DNA of 64,000 nt from Aeromonas rivipollensis. GTDB lineage: Bacteria; Pseudomonadota; Gammaproteobacteria; Enterobacterales; Aeromonadaceae. The translations under genes were made by a program, and so were the position numbers. Shown here piece after piece: positions 41,817 through 50,019 of this stretch. How positions within the stretch are numbered: the stretch's first letter is position 1; every line of letters begins with the position of its first letter. Under the pieces are notes generated by a model. The model ran no database searches, was not told the DNA's origin, and worked only from the letters and a program-made list of their open reading frames with translations. Location of the stretch: NCBI RefSeq assembly GCF_010974825.1, contig NZ_JAAILA010000004.1, forward strand, positions 1 to 64,000, given 5' to 3'.

Positions 41817-42018
41817 TATCCCCCGCGGCGCTTGTGCATTTATATGGATGCAACGAGTCCGTCTGAATTCCTGATCTGAAATAGTCTGCACTTTCGCTCG
41901 CCTTATTTATTGGCGAGGCGATGTGGTGCACCCGATCTCATTATTTGCCAGCTGCCAACCATTATTGATGGTGGGTGATGAGACTCATCCTGAATATTTA
42001 AAGCTAGGGTGTCTATCC
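41817..42018 (+). promoter_or_regulatory. tnaC-tnaA spacer, Rho-dependent attenuation region
   Basis: A gene-free transcribed leader. By analogy with E. coli, Rho would load here unless a ribosome stalls at the tnaC end in high tryptophan. The first bases after tnaC are C-rich (TATCCCCCGCGGCGC), as expected for rut. A hairpin CTCGCC / GGCGAG lies at 41897-41917, a possible pause site. AGGG nine bases before 42019 serves tnaA. Confidence 0.65.
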
Positions 42019-43485
42019 ATGGAAAACTTCAAGCATCTTCCCGAACCGTTCCGCATTCGTGTCATCGAGCCGGTCAAGCGCACCACCCGCGCCTACCGGG
42101 AGGAGGCCATCATAAGGGCGGGCATGAACCCCTTCCTGCTGGACAGCGAAGACGTCTTCATCGACCTGCTGACCGACAGCGGCACAGGCGCCATCACCCA
42201 GGACATGCAGGCCGCCATGCTGCGCGGCGACGAGGCCTACAGCGGCAGCCGCAGCTACTACGCCCTGCAGAAGGCGGTGCTGGAGATCTTCGGCTACTCC
42301 CTCACCATCCCCACCCACCAGGGGCGCGGCGCCGAGCAGATCTACATCCCGGTGCTGATCAAGAAGCGGGAGCAGGAGAAGGGGCTGGATCGCAAGAAGA
42401 TGGTGGCGCTCTCCAACTACTTCTTCGACACCACCCAGGGCCATACCCAGATCAACTGCTGCGTGGCGAAGAACGTCTACACCAAGGAGGCGTTCGATAC
42501 CTCGGTCACCGCCGACTTCAAGGGCAACTTCGATCTGGTCAAGCTGGAGGAGGCCATCCTGGAGGCGGGCCCGGCCAACGTGCCCTATATCGTCAGCACC
42601 ATCACCTGCAACTCCGCCGGTGGCCAGCCGGTCTCCATCGCCAACCTCAAGGCGGTCTACGAGATCGCCAGAAAGTATGACATTCCCGTCATCATGGATT
42701 CGGCCCGCTTCGCCGAGAACGCCTACTTCATCCAGCAGCGCGAGCCCGGCTACGCTGACTGGAGCATAGAGGCCATCACCATGGAGTCCTACAAGTACGC
42801 CGACGGCCTCGCCATGTCGGCGAAGAAGGATGCCATGGTGCAGATGGGGGGGCTATTGTGCTTCAAGGATGACAGCATGCTGGATGTCTACACAGAGTGC
42901 CGCACCCTCTGCGTGGTGCAGGAGGGCTTCCCGACCTACGGCGGTCTGGAGGGGGGCGCCATGGAGCGGCTCGCGGTCGGGCTGCGGGACGGCATGCGCC
43001 AGGACTGGCTGGCCTACCGCATCGGCCAGGTGCAGTACCTGGTGGACGGCCTGGAAGCCATAGGCGTGGTGTGCCAGCAGGCTGGGGGACATGCGGCCTT
43101 CGTGGACGCGGGCAAGCTGCTGCCCCACATCCCGGCGGATCAGTTCCCGGCCCACGCCCTGGCGTGCGAGCTCTACAAGGTGGCCGGCATCCGGGCGGTG
43201 GAGATAGGCTCCCTGCTGCTGGGGCGGGATCCCGCCACCGGCAAGCAGCACCCCTGCCCGGCGGAGCTGCTGCGCCTCACCATACCACGCGCCACCTATA
43301 CCCAGACCCACATGGACTTTGTCATCGAGGCCTTCGGCGAGGTGAAGAAGAACGCCAAAAACGTGAAGGGGCTCGACTTTATCTATGAACCGGCTGTGCT
43401 GCGCCACTTCACCGCCAGATTGAAGGAGGTCGAGCCTCAGGGTCAGGCGGTCAGCAAGAAGAGTGAAAAATTAATAGAAGCATAA
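42019..43485 (+). CDS. tnaA: tryptophanase
   Basis: PLP enzyme that cleaves tryptophan to indole, pyruvate and ammonia. With the start at ATG 42019 the N-terminus ([20 protein letters not shown]) is identical to E. coli over that stretch. The PLP lysine lies in [13 protein letters not shown], and the family motifs [10 protein letters not shown] and [14 protein letters not shown] are intact. It has 488 residues, with a short extra C-terminal tail ([15 protein letters not shown]) compared with E. coli (471). The frame is open further upstream through the spacer, but that part is not coding. Confidence 0.97.
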   Translation: MENFKHLPEPFRIRVIEPVKRTTRAYREEAIIRAGMNPFLLDSEDVFIDLLTDSGTGAITQDMQAAMLRGDEAYSGSRSYYALQKAVLEIFGYSLTIPTHQGRGAEQIYIPVLIKKREQEKGLDRKKMVALSNYFFDTTQGHTQINCCVAKNVYTKEAFDTSVTADFKGNFDLVKLEEAILEAGPANVPYIVSTITCNSAGGQPVSIANLKAVYEIARKYDIPVIMDSARFAENAYFIQQREPGYADWSIEAITMESYKYADGLAMSAKKDAMVQMGGLLCFKDDSMLDVYTECRTLCVVQEGFPTYGGLEGGAMERLAVGLRDGMRQDWLAYRIGQVQYLVDGLEAIGVVCQQAGGHAAFVDAGKLLPHIPADQFPAHALACELYKVAGIRAVEIGSLLLGRDPATGKQHPCPAELLRLTIPRATYTQTHMDFVIEAFGEVKKNAKNVKGLDFIYEPAVLRHFTARLKEVEPQGQAVSKKSEKLIEA

Positions 43486-43492
43486 CGAGTCA

Positions 43493-43522
43493 GGGGCACT
43501 TAATCAGGTGCCCCTTTTTTTT
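43493..43522 (+). terminator. terminator between tnaA and tnaB
   Basis: Stem GGGGCAC / GTGCCCC with an 8-base loop, followed by eight T's. It is a good intrinsic terminator inside the presumed operon, so tnaB may get only read-through transcription. Confidence 0.85.
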
Positions 43523-43555
43523 CACAGCTCTGTGAAATTTCGGGAGTGACAACAC

Positions 43556-44770
43556 ATGACATCGAAACCATCCGTGACGGGAGGGGCCTGCATTATTGCC
43601 AGCGTCTGTGTCGGCGCCGGCATGTTGGGGTTGCCGAGTGCGGGGGCAGGCGCCTGGACCAGCTGGTCCTCGCTGGCCATTATTCTCACCATGATCATCA
43701 TGACGGTCTCCGGCTGGATGTTGCTGGAAGCCTTCAAACCCTATGAATTGACTGCCTCCTTCAATTCGGTGACCAAGGATCTGCTCGGTCACAAGATAAA
43801 TATCTTCAACAACCTGACCGTCTATTTCGTCGGCGGCATTCTGCTGTACGCCTATATCACCTCCTCGGGTCTGATCCTGAGCGGCCTGCTCGGCATCAAT
43901 AGTCAGTTGGCCTCGGTGCTGTTCGTGCTGGTGTTCTCCTGCTTCGTCTGGCATTCGACCCGGGCGGTGGATCGGATTTCGGTCGTCTTGATCGTCTTCA
44001 TGGTGCTGAGCTTCGTGTTCGGGGTGTCGGGCCTTGCCGCCAACATAGACGCGACCATGCTGTTCCACTCCCTCACCGAGGAGTTGGGTCAGGCGCCCTA
44101 TGCCCTGGCCATGCTGCCGGTGGCGCTCACCTCCTTCGGCTATCACCACTCTGTGGCGTCGATGCGGGCCTATTACGGCGAGGAGCAGAAGGCCAAGCAG
44201 GCGATCCTGGGGGGCACCCTGATCGCGCTGGCGCTCTACCTGCTGTGGCTGCTGAGCATCTTCGGCAACCTGCCTCGCAATGCCTTCGGCCCCATCATCG
44301 CCAAGGGGGGCGACGTCGATGTGCTGCTCGGGGCGCTGGCCTCGGTGATCGAATCCAAGCGGGTATCCAATGCCATCAACCTCTTCTCCATGGCGGCCAT
44401 TCTTTCCTCCTTCATCGGGGTGGGCCTGGGGGTGTTCGACTATCTGGCGGATCTGTTCAAGTTCGACAACAGCCGCCAGGGCCGTGCCAAGTCCTGGGGC
44501 GTCACCTTCCTGCCGCCTCTGCTGTTCTCCTTGCTGTTCCCCTTCGGCTTCGTGGTGGCCATCGGCTATGCCGGGGCGGCGGCGACCGTCTGGGCCTGCA
44601 TCATCCCCGCCCTGCTGGCGAAAAAATCCCGGGAGCTGGCGCCACAAGGGGGCGGCTTCAAGGCCCCCGGCGGCCAGCCCATGGTGGTGGCCGTCATCCT
44701 GTTCGGGGTGCTGACGGCCATCTTCCACCTGATGGCCATGGCGGGCATGCTGCCCATCTATACCGGTTGA
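43556..44770 (+). CDS. tnaB: tryptophan-specific permease TnaB
   Basis: A 404-residue permease of the hydroxy/aromatic amino acid family (Mtr/TnaB/TyrP) with about eleven membrane helices. It begins VTGGACIIASVCVGAGMLGLPSA, typical of the family, and contains ALTSFGYHHSVASMRAYYGEE. Position after tnaA supports the low-affinity tryptophan permease role. It is very similar to the next gene, which suggests tandem duplication. CGGGAGTGAC precedes the start. Confidence 0.88.
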   Translation: MTSKPSVTGGACIIASVCVGAGMLGLPSAGAGAWTSWSSLAIILTMIIMTVSGWMLLEAFKPYELTASFNSVTKDLLGHKINIFNNLTVYFVGGILLYAYITSSGLILSGLLGINSQLASVLFVLVFSCFVWHSTRAVDRISVVLIVFMVLSFVFGVSGLAANIDATMLFHSLTEELGQAPYALAMLPVALTSFGYHHSVASMRAYYGEEQKAKQAILGGTLIALALYLLWLLSIFGNLPRNAFGPIIAKGGDVDVLLGALASVIESKRVSNAINLFSMAAILSSFIGVGLGVFDYLADLFKFDNSRQGRAKSWGVTFLPPLLFSLLFPFGFVVAIGYAGAAATVWACIIPALLAKKSRELAPQGGGFKAPGGQPMVVAVILFGVLTAIFHLMAMAGMLPIYTG

Positions 44771-45008
44771 CCTCAACCCTCCGGCAAGCCGACAGGGAGC
44801 GCCTGCGGGCGCCCCCTGTGGTATCTGGCGCCTGAACCGCCCAAAACTTGGTACTAATGGCCGGATATCGCCCCCATTTCCCATCAATTCGCCCCCGGAT
44901 TTGATACCCGAAGGCATGAAGGGTAAAGTCCCCCGGCGCCAGCATTGGCGAACGCAGGAGAAGCACGGCGGCGCGCCGTGACCAGTCAACAATCCGTTTG
45001 GGGGAGTA

Positions 45009-46226
45009 ATGGAACAGAAACCATCGTTGGTGGGCGGGGCATGCATCATTGCCGGCGTCTGTGTGGGAGCCGGTATGTTGGGACTGCCGAGTGCGGGCGC
45101 GGGTGCCTGGAGCCTCTGGTCCATGCTCGCGGTGGCGCTGACCATGGTGGTGATGACGGTCTCTGGCTGGATGCTGCTCGAATCCTACAAGGGCTATCCG
45201 CTGCGCGTCTCCTTCGATACCGTGACCCGGGATCTGCTGGGGAACAAGGTCAATGCCCTCAACAACCTCAGCGTCTATTTCGTCGGCGGCATTCTGCTCT
45301 ACGCCTATATCACCTCGGCCGGTCTCATCATAGATGGCATGACGGGGATGGGCAGCCACTGGGCTTCCGTGCTGTTCACCCTGGTCTTCTCCGTGCTGGT
45401 GTGGCACTCCACCCGGGCGGTGGACCGCATCTCCGTGCTGCTGGTGATCCTGATGGGGCTGAGCTTTGCCTTCGGCATCTCTGGTCTGTCGATGAACATC
45501 CGTCTCGATCTCTTGCTCGACAGAGTCGGCAGTGAGACCCACTACGCCCCCTATGCCCTGGTGATGCTGCCGGTGGCGCTCACCTCCTTCGGTTATCACC
45601 ACTCGGTGTCGTCCATGCGGGCCTACTACGGCGAGGAGCGCCGCGCCAGCCGCGCCATCCTGGGGGGGACCGTCATCGCCCTCACCTTCTACCTCATCTG
45701 GCTGGTGAGCGTGTTCGGCAACCTGCCCCGCAGCGAGTTCGGCCCGGTGATCGAGCAAGGGGGCAACGTGGATGCCCTGCTCAAGGCCCTGGGCTCGGTG
45801 ATCGAATCCAAGGCGGTGGCCAATGCCCTCAACGCCTTCTCCATGGCGGCCATTCTCTCCTCCTTCATCGGGGTGGGCCTGGGGGTGTTCGACTATCTGG
45901 CGGACCTGTTCAAGTTCGACAACAGTCGCGCCGGTCGCGCCAAGTCCTGGGGCGTCACCTTCCTGCCGCCTCTGGTACTCTCCTTGCTGTTCCCGTTCGG
46001 CTTCCTGGTGGCCATCGGCTATGCGGGTGCCGTGGCCACCCTGTGGACCTGCATCATACCGCCGCTGCTGGCCTGGAAGGTGCGCAAGGCCGCGCCTGCT
46101 GGCAGCGCGGGCTTCCGCGCTCCCGGCGGTATCCTGATGATAGGGCTGGTGATCCTGTTCGGGGTGCTGACCGCCGCCTTCCATCTGCTCAACATGGCGG
46201 GGCTGCTGCCTGTCTATACCGGCTGA
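45009..46226 (+). CDS. second aromatic amino acid permease, TnaB/Mtr family
   Basis: A 405-residue paralogue of the preceding permease, with the same opening (GGACIIAGVCVGAGMLGLPSAGAGAW), the same ALTSFGYHHSVSSMRAYYGEE segment and the same C-terminus (LPVYTG versus LPIYTG). Specificity (Trp, Tyr or both) cannot be told. It has its own GGGGGAG ribosome-binding site. A 238-base gap with a GC-rich hairpin (CAGGGAGCGCC ... GGCGCCCCCTG, 44795-44819) lies before it, so it may have its own promoter. Confidence 0.88.
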   Translation: MEQKPSLVGGACIIAGVCVGAGMLGLPSAGAGAWSLWSMLAVALTMVVMTVSGWMLLESYKGYPLRVSFDTVTRDLLGNKVNALNNLSVYFVGGILLYAYITSAGLIIDGMTGMGSHWASVLFTLVFSVLVWHSTRAVDRISVLLVILMGLSFAFGISGLSMNIRLDLLLDRVGSETHYAPYALVMLPVALTSFGYHHSVSSMRAYYGEERRASRAILGGTVIALTFYLIWLVSVFGNLPRSEFGPVIEQGGNVDALLKALGSVIESKAVANALNAFSMAAILSSFIGVGLGVFDYLADLFKFDNSRAGRAKSWGVTFLPPLVLSLLFPFGFLVAIGYAGAVATLWTCIIPPLLAWKVRKAAPAGSAGFRAPGGILMIGLVILFGVLTAAFHLLNMAGLLPVYTG

Positions 46227-46258
46227 TCGGCATCCCTTGCGATCTTATGTAGAAATAG

Positions 46259-46284
46259 CGGCGCCTTTGGGCGCCGTTTTGCTT
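46259..46284 (+). terminator. terminator after the second permease
   Basis: Stem CGGCGCC / GGCGCCG with a TTTG loop and a TTTTGCTT tail. Confidence 0.82.
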
Positions 46285-46386
46285 GGGTCGTCACGGGCAG
46301 AAGGGGTGGACACTTCGTCCGCCATCGAAGCGTTGCCCCGGCCATGGCATTACTCTGCGGACTCGAGTCACCAAGGAGAAGCAGGG

Positions 46387-46767
46387 ATGTACGATATTCA
46401 CGTGATGCTGCCCGATAACCCGGGCACACTGGGGCAGTTCGGGATCTTGATGGGGCGGGCCGGTGTCAGCCTGGAAGGGGGCGGCATGTTCACCCTGGGG
46501 GGCGCAGGCCATGCCCACTTTCTGGTGGAGGACGGCGCCGCTGCGGCCCTGGCCGCCGAGCAAGGGGGGCTGGAGGTGGTGGCGGTGCGCGAGGTGCTGG
46601 TGCGCCGCCTCAAGCAGGAGGTGCCGGGGCAGCTGGGGGCCATCTGTAGCGCCTTGGGGGATGCCTCGGTCAACATCATTACCCTGTACAGCGACCATGC
46701 CAACCAGCTGATCCTGGTTACCGACGACATCGACAAGGCCCGCAGGGTCACGGCAGAGTGGCAATGA
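46387..46767 (+). CDS. tandem ACT-domain protein
   Basis: A 126-residue cytoplasmic protein made of two ACT-like halves: YDIHVMLPDNPGTLGQFGILMG (first) and VPGQLGAICSALGDASVNIITLYSDHANQLILVTDD (second). ACT domains bind amino acids, so this is probably a small ligand sensor or regulatory subunit. ATG 46387 follows GGAGAAGCAGGG. The ArsR-like gene begins 24 bases downstream on the same strand, so the two are probably one operon. Confidence 0.75.
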   Translation: MYDIHVMLPDNPGTLGQFGILMGRAGVSLEGGGMFTLGGAGHAHFLVEDGAAAALAAEQGGLEVVAVREVLVRRLKQEVPGQLGAICSALGDASVNIITLYSDHANQLILVTDDIDKARRVTAEWQ

Positions 46768-46791
46768 CAGGGGCAAGCAGAGAGTAGCGAG

Positions 46792-47472
46792 ATGAGCAAA
46801 CAGGAGAGCCTGGAACAAGGCCTGGCGCAGGTGGCGGCCGCCATAGCCGATGGCAGCCGCGCCCGCATGCTGTGCGCCCTGATGGATGGGCGCGCTTGGA
46901 CGGCGACCGAGCTGAGCCTGATGGCCGAGGTGTCGGCGTCAACCGCCAGCAGCCACCTGGCCCGGCTCCAGCAACAGGGGTTGACGGCCTGCGTCCGGCA
47001 GGGCAAGCATCGCTACTACCGCATCGCGAGCCATGAAGTGGCGCTGGTGGTGGAGCAGCTGATGGGGCTGGTGGACATGGGCACGGGTGCGCTCAGGAGC
47101 AAAACCCCGGAGCGGCTGCGCTTTGCCCGTAGCTGTTATGACCATCTGGCGGGCGAGCTGGGGATGAGGCTCCATGACGGCCTGATGAGTCAAGGCTGGC
47201 TGGAGGCTGAGGGCTATGGGCTGACCCCGCAGGGGGAGCAACATCTCGGTCAGCTTGGCATCGACTGCGTGGCGACTGGCAAGCGCCCCTTTGCCTGCCA
47301 CTGTCTCGACTGGAGCGAGCGACGCATGCATCTTGGCGGCCAGCTAGGTGCCCGCCTGCTCGGCCATATGCTGGACAATGGGTGGCTGGTGCGCGGGCTG
47401 GAGAGCCGTGAACTGACCCTGACCCCCAAGGGGCAACGGCAGTTGCAACGGCAGCTCGGCATTGTGCTTTGA
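46792..47472 (+). CDS. ArsR-type winged-helix transcriptional regulator
   Basis: A 226-residue regulator. The N-terminal winged helix (AAAIADGSRARMLCALMDGRAWTATELS, SASTASSHLARLQQQGL) is of the ArsR/SmtB fold. The C-terminal half contains a Cys/His cluster (RPFACHCLDWSERRMHLGG), which could bind metal. A conserved fold of two halves ends with LTPKGQRQLQ. The partner ACT-domain gene upstream suggests an amino-acid-related input, but the ligand and targets are unknown. Confidence 0.78.
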   Translation: MSKQESLEQGLAQVAAAIADGSRARMLCALMDGRAWTATELSLMAEVSASTASSHLARLQQQGLTACVRQGKHRYYRIASHEVALVVEQLMGLVDMGTGALRSKTPERLRFARSCYDHLAGELGMRLHDGLMSQGWLEAEGYGLTPQGEQHLGQLGIDCVATGKRPFACHCLDWSERRMHLGGQLGARLLGHMLDNGWLVRGLESRELTLTPKGQRQLQRQLGIVL

Positions 47473-47578
47473 GGCGCCATGGTCTTGCCGGGGGTATGGC
47501 GGCAACAGCAAGGTGAGAGTCGGGAGATCGGCCGCAGGTTGATTGATCGCAACCTCTTCATCACGGCCTAAGGACAGA

Positions 47579-47622
47579 AAACCCCAAACATGGTCGTCAT
47601 GCGGGGCTTTTTATTTTGGGCA
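47579..47622 (+). terminator. terminator after the ArsR-type gene
   Basis: AAAACCCC ... CATGGTCGTCATG ... GGGGCTTTTT: an outer CCCC/GGGG stem around a small CATG/CATG hairpin, followed by a T-run (CTTTTTATTTT). Confidence 0.7.
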
Positions 47623-47649
47623 GATATTGTTTCAGGTGGTCATGGGGGG

Positions 47650-47877
47650 TTATTCAACCAGGGTCAGACGGAAGCCTTTGCCTTGCATGCACAGGTTGAT
47701 CAGTTCTGCCTGCTCTTCATCTTCGATCTTGTTGAGTTTGACCTGATATTGGCACTCGGATAAGGCATCTGTTCTCTGGGCTTCAGAGGCACCCGCTTTC
47801 GTATATTCACTGCTGGGAGTGGAGGAGCAAGCGCTCAGTACCAGAATGGCGCCAAGAAGAATAAGGTGACGTTTCAT
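47650..47877 (-). CDS. small lipoprotein of unknown function
   Basis: A 75-residue protein with a lipoprotein signal peptide (MKRHLILLGAILVLSAC, lipobox LSAC). A short polar body follows with two further cysteines (SECQYQV and NLCMQGKGF), which could form a disulfide. ATG 47877 starts the signal peptide and AAGGG lies upstream. A 14-codon upstream extension is unlikely. No family recognised. It stands alone at the edge of the accessory islet. Confidence 0.72.
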   Translation of the reverse strand: MKRHLILLGAILVLSACSSTPSSEYTKAGASEAQRTDALSECQYQVKLNKIEDEEQAELINLCMQGKGFRLTLVE

Positions 47878-48400
47878 GAAAATGCCCTTTGCAGTGATGC
47901 ATATTGAAAATGCTGCCAATATGTTGCTCTAGTAGTTGGCCCGGCAGCTATTTTGGCCAACCCAATGACAGATATTTCGCCATTATATAGACCCCTGACT
48001 TTCAGATATTAACCGGGGCTGAATGAAGGCGCAGAAAACATGATTGCCTTGCCGTCCAATCCATCCCCTCCAAGACATAACCCATCGAAAGACACCTGCA
48101 GATCGGCATCTCTCCTCCCTGAATTGGTCTCTTAATTGGGACACCCACCTGAAACTCATTTGGATGGTCTCTCATTGGGACACCCACCTGATGAGAAATG
48201 GCGGATAACCTGAAAACCTGAAAACCCCATTTGTGTGCAGGCTGATTCCGGGGATGGAAGGCATGAAACGGTGGTGGTAGTGCGATCCATGAGCTTTAGC
48301 GAGCGTCAGTGGTTGCCAGTTGGCAATCAGTGCCCGTGCAGCGTCAACGAGGACTGCTGTAATCGATCTATTGGTGGTGAACTCGCGAGTTTTTCAGGTA
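47878..48400. other. gene-poor region with two REP-core fragments
   Basis: About 520 bases without a convincing gene, between the lipoprotein and the RAYT 3' end. The first 120 bases are the lipoprotein promoter region. Two direct copies of GGGACACCCACCTGA lie near the middle (separate entry). The rest has only short open frames with no recognisable product. Confidence 0.5.
48137..48192 (-). repeat. two REP-core copies in inverse orientation, 3' side of RAYT
   Basis: GGGACACCCACCTGA occurs at 48138-48152 and 48178-48192, each preceded by TGGTCTCT and ATTG. It is the reverse complement of the AGGTGGGTGTCCC core of the hairpin repeats on the other side of the transposase gene. The full stem is missing, so these are half or degraded units. 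Opposite orientations on the two sides of a RAYT are typical of REP/BIME organisation. Confidence 0.7.
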
Positions 48401-49351
48401 TCAAGGATTGGGTTGGTAACATCGCGTCTGGCCACAATGGGCGGCGTAGCGCTGGCAGCAAAGCTTGTCACCAATGGCTCTGATACCGTGGCGCCGAAAC
48501 AGGGTGACTTGCCCCAACCATTGCCCCTCTGCTATGCCCAGGCGCTGGAGCACTGGTGCGAGATGATGCGGGATATGGCCATGCTTATCGAGGCGAATGG
48601 CTCGCCCTGTCCAATCCACCAGCGCCAGATAATCGGCAAAATAGCAGGGGAGCGCCTCTGGCTTCCCCTCTCTCGCAAAAGGCAGCAGCAAGGGGGTCTG
48701 TGTGGCTAGATCAGCGGTTTGCTCGATACGTTGCTGGATGCTGGTGAAGTCGCTCTCCTCCGGTGTGGTCGCGATGCCAGCTCGAATGGGATTGAGGTCG
48801 ACATAGGTCATGCAGGCCAGCAGTGCCGACTCGGTGAGCAGGGCCTGGCTTTTGAAGCGTCCCTCCCAAAAGTGGCCCTTGCAGCCATCTTCCTGATTGG
48901 CCTGGCGGGCCAGCGACTCGTTCAGCAAGCGCACCAGCCAGCTGATGGAATGGAGGCGCTCCCGCCACTGGGCGATCAGCTGGTGCACAAGGTCCAGCTC
49001 GGGTGCTATCAGTTCCTCTCCCTGATACCAGCGCCGCACCAGCAAGGGCCACTGGAACAGGCGGGACCAGCGCTCTGCCACTTCCCGTTCACTCCACTCA
49101 TGGGCAATGTTGGCCTGCACCTTGAGTACCAGGTGATAGTGATTGCTCATCACGGCATAGGCGCAGATGCCGATGGCAAAGACCTGCGACAGCTGGCCCA
49201 GCTTGTCGGCAACCCATTGGCGTCTGTGCTCGTAGCTTTGGCCTGAGTGATCATCCTGGCCGCAAAGAAAGGCGCGCCGGACGCAGCGGCTGACCACGTG
49301 GTAGTAAGGCGTATCGGCGAGGCTGATCTGGCGTGAACGGGCGATGGTCAT
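48401..49351 (-). CDS. REP-associated tyrosine transposase (RAYT)
   Basis: A 316-residue single-domain Y1 transposase of the IS200-like RAYT group, which handles REP hairpin DNA. The HUH metal motif lies in YAVMSNHYHLVLKV near residue 75. GHFWEGRFKSQALL and CMTYVDLNPIRAGI are characteristic of the group, and the catalytic Tyr is expected near the latter. The start at 49351 follows GGAGAGAGCC. It is a single copy without terminal inverted repeats and is flanked by REP-like hairpins. Its first 18-20 codons are repeated three more times immediately upstream. Confidence 0.9.
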   Translation of the reverse strand: MTIARSRQISLADTPYYHVVSRCVRRAFLCGQDDHSGQSYEHRRQWVADKLGQLSQVFAIGICAYAVMSNHYHLVLKVQANIAHEWSEREVAERWSRLFQWPLLVRRWYQGEELIAPELDLVHQLIAQWRERLHSISWLVRLLNESLARQANQEDGCKGHFWEGRFKSQALLTESALLACMTYVDLNPIRAGIATTPEESDFTSIQQRIEQTADLATQTPLLLPFAREGKPEALPCYFADYLALVDWTGRAIRLDKHGHIPHHLAPVLQRLGIAEGQWLGQVTLFRRHGIRAIGDKLCCQRYAAHCGQTRCYQPNP

Positions 49352-49406
49352 GGCGGCTCTCTCCTCGGGTCTCTCGATTTAAGGAAAGTGTGAGGTGAGT
49401 GAGTTG

Positions 49407-49520
49407 TCAAAGCTGGGATTGGGTGGGTGTCCCAGCTTTCTTGGTGTCCCAGCGTTTCCTGACCACGTGGTAGTAAGGCGTATCGGCGAGGCTGATCTGG
49501 CGTGAACGGGCGATGGTCAT
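49407..49520 (-). pseudogene. RAYT 5'-end copy 2, mini-ORF of 37 codons
   Basis: It has its own GGAGAG ribosome-binding site and encodes MTIARSRQISLADTPYYHVV, identical to the transposase N-terminus. It then runs into a REP hairpin (RKRWDTKKAGTPTQSQL) and stops at a TGA at the outer edge of the hairpin. It could be translated, but more likely it is a by-product of the duplication. Confidence 0.7.
49409..49439. repeat. REP-like hairpin a
   Basis: Perfect 10-bp stem AAAGCTGGGA / TCCCAGCTTT around TTGGGTGGGTG. A partial second right arm (GGTGTCCCAGCGTTT) follows at 49442-49456. Confidence 0.8.
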
Positions 49521-49547
49521 GGCGGCTCTCTCCTCGGGTCTCACGGT

Positions 49548-49670
49548 TTAAGAAAAGTGGAGGAGGCGTGAGTTGTCAAAGCTGGGATTAGGTGGGTGTC
49601 CCAGCTTTCGCGCCACATGGTAATAGGGCGTATCGGCGAGGCTGATCTGGCGTGAACGGGCGATGGTCAT
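49548..49670 (-). pseudogene. RAYT 5'-end copy 3, mini-ORF of 40 codons
   Basis: Starts at ATG 49670 with MTIARSRQISLADTPYYHV, then ARKLGHPPNPS and so on through a REP hairpin in a different frame from copy 2. It ends at TAA inside the next leader. The same ribosome-binding site is present. Confidence 0.7.
49578..49608. repeat. REP-like hairpin b
   Basis: AAAGCTGGGA / TCCCAGCTTT stem around TTAGGTGGGTG, between RAYT start copies 2 and 3. Confidence 0.8.
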
Positions 49671-49727
49671 GGCGGCTCTCTCCTCGGAATTCTCAGTTTA
49701 AGGAAAGTGGAGGGAGAGTGAGTTGTC

Positions 49728-49758
49728 AAAGCTGGGATTAGGTGGGTGTCCCAGCTTT
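49728..49758. repeat. REP-like hairpin c
   Basis: Same stem and loop as hairpin b. It is followed by a leader copy without any RAYT codons. Confidence 0.8.
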
Positions 49759-49796
49759 TGCTCGATTTAAGGAAAGTGTGAGGTGAGTTAGTTGTC

Positions 49797-49827
49797 AAAG
49801 CTGGGATTGGGTGGGTGTCCCAGCTTT
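49797..49827. repeat. REP-like hairpin d
   Basis: Same stem with loop TTGGGTGGGTG. It is separated from hairpin c by 38 bases of leader sequence. Confidence 0.8.
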
Positions 49828-49846
49828 TGAGGGGGAGTGAGTTGTC

Positions 49847-49873
49847 AAAGCTGGGGTTAGGTGGGTGTCCCAG
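49847..49873. repeat. truncated REP-like unit e
   Basis: The left arm AAAGCTGGGG and loop TTAGGTGGGTG are present, but the right arm stops after TCCCAG, where a RAYT 5'-end copy joins. Confidence 0.72.
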
Positions 49874-49931
49874 GTGGGTGATAGTAAGGCGTATCGGCGA
49901 GGCTGATCTGGCGTGAACGGGCGATGGTCAT
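49857..49931 (-). pseudogene. RAYT 5'-end copy 4, mini-ORF of 24 codons
   Basis: Starts at ATG 49931 with MTIARSRQISLADTPYYH, followed by PPGTPT and a TAA in a truncated REP unit. It is the outermost start copy, and its leader ends at the outermost hairpin (49989-50019). Confidence 0.7.
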
Positions 49932-49988
49932 GGCGACTCTCTCCTCGGGTCTCTCGGTTTAAGGAAAGTGTGAGGTGAGTGAGTTGTC

Positions 49989-50019
49989 AAAGCAGGGATT
50001 AGGTGGGTGTCCCAGCTTT
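49989..50019. repeat. REP-like hairpin f
   Basis: Outermost unit, stem AAAGCAGGGA / TCCCAGCTTT with one mismatch, followed by a T-run (TTTTTTTCTT). Beyond it the sequence turns AT-rich. Confidence 0.78.

Noticed and set aside
41923-42018. N-terminal extension of TnaA into the leader region
   Set aside because: The homologous protein starts at 42019, and the extension covers the attenuation spacer.
48235-48709. Small plus-strand ORFs overlapping the RAYT 3' end
   Set aside because: No ribosome-binding sites or recognisable products. They are mostly antisense to the transposase.
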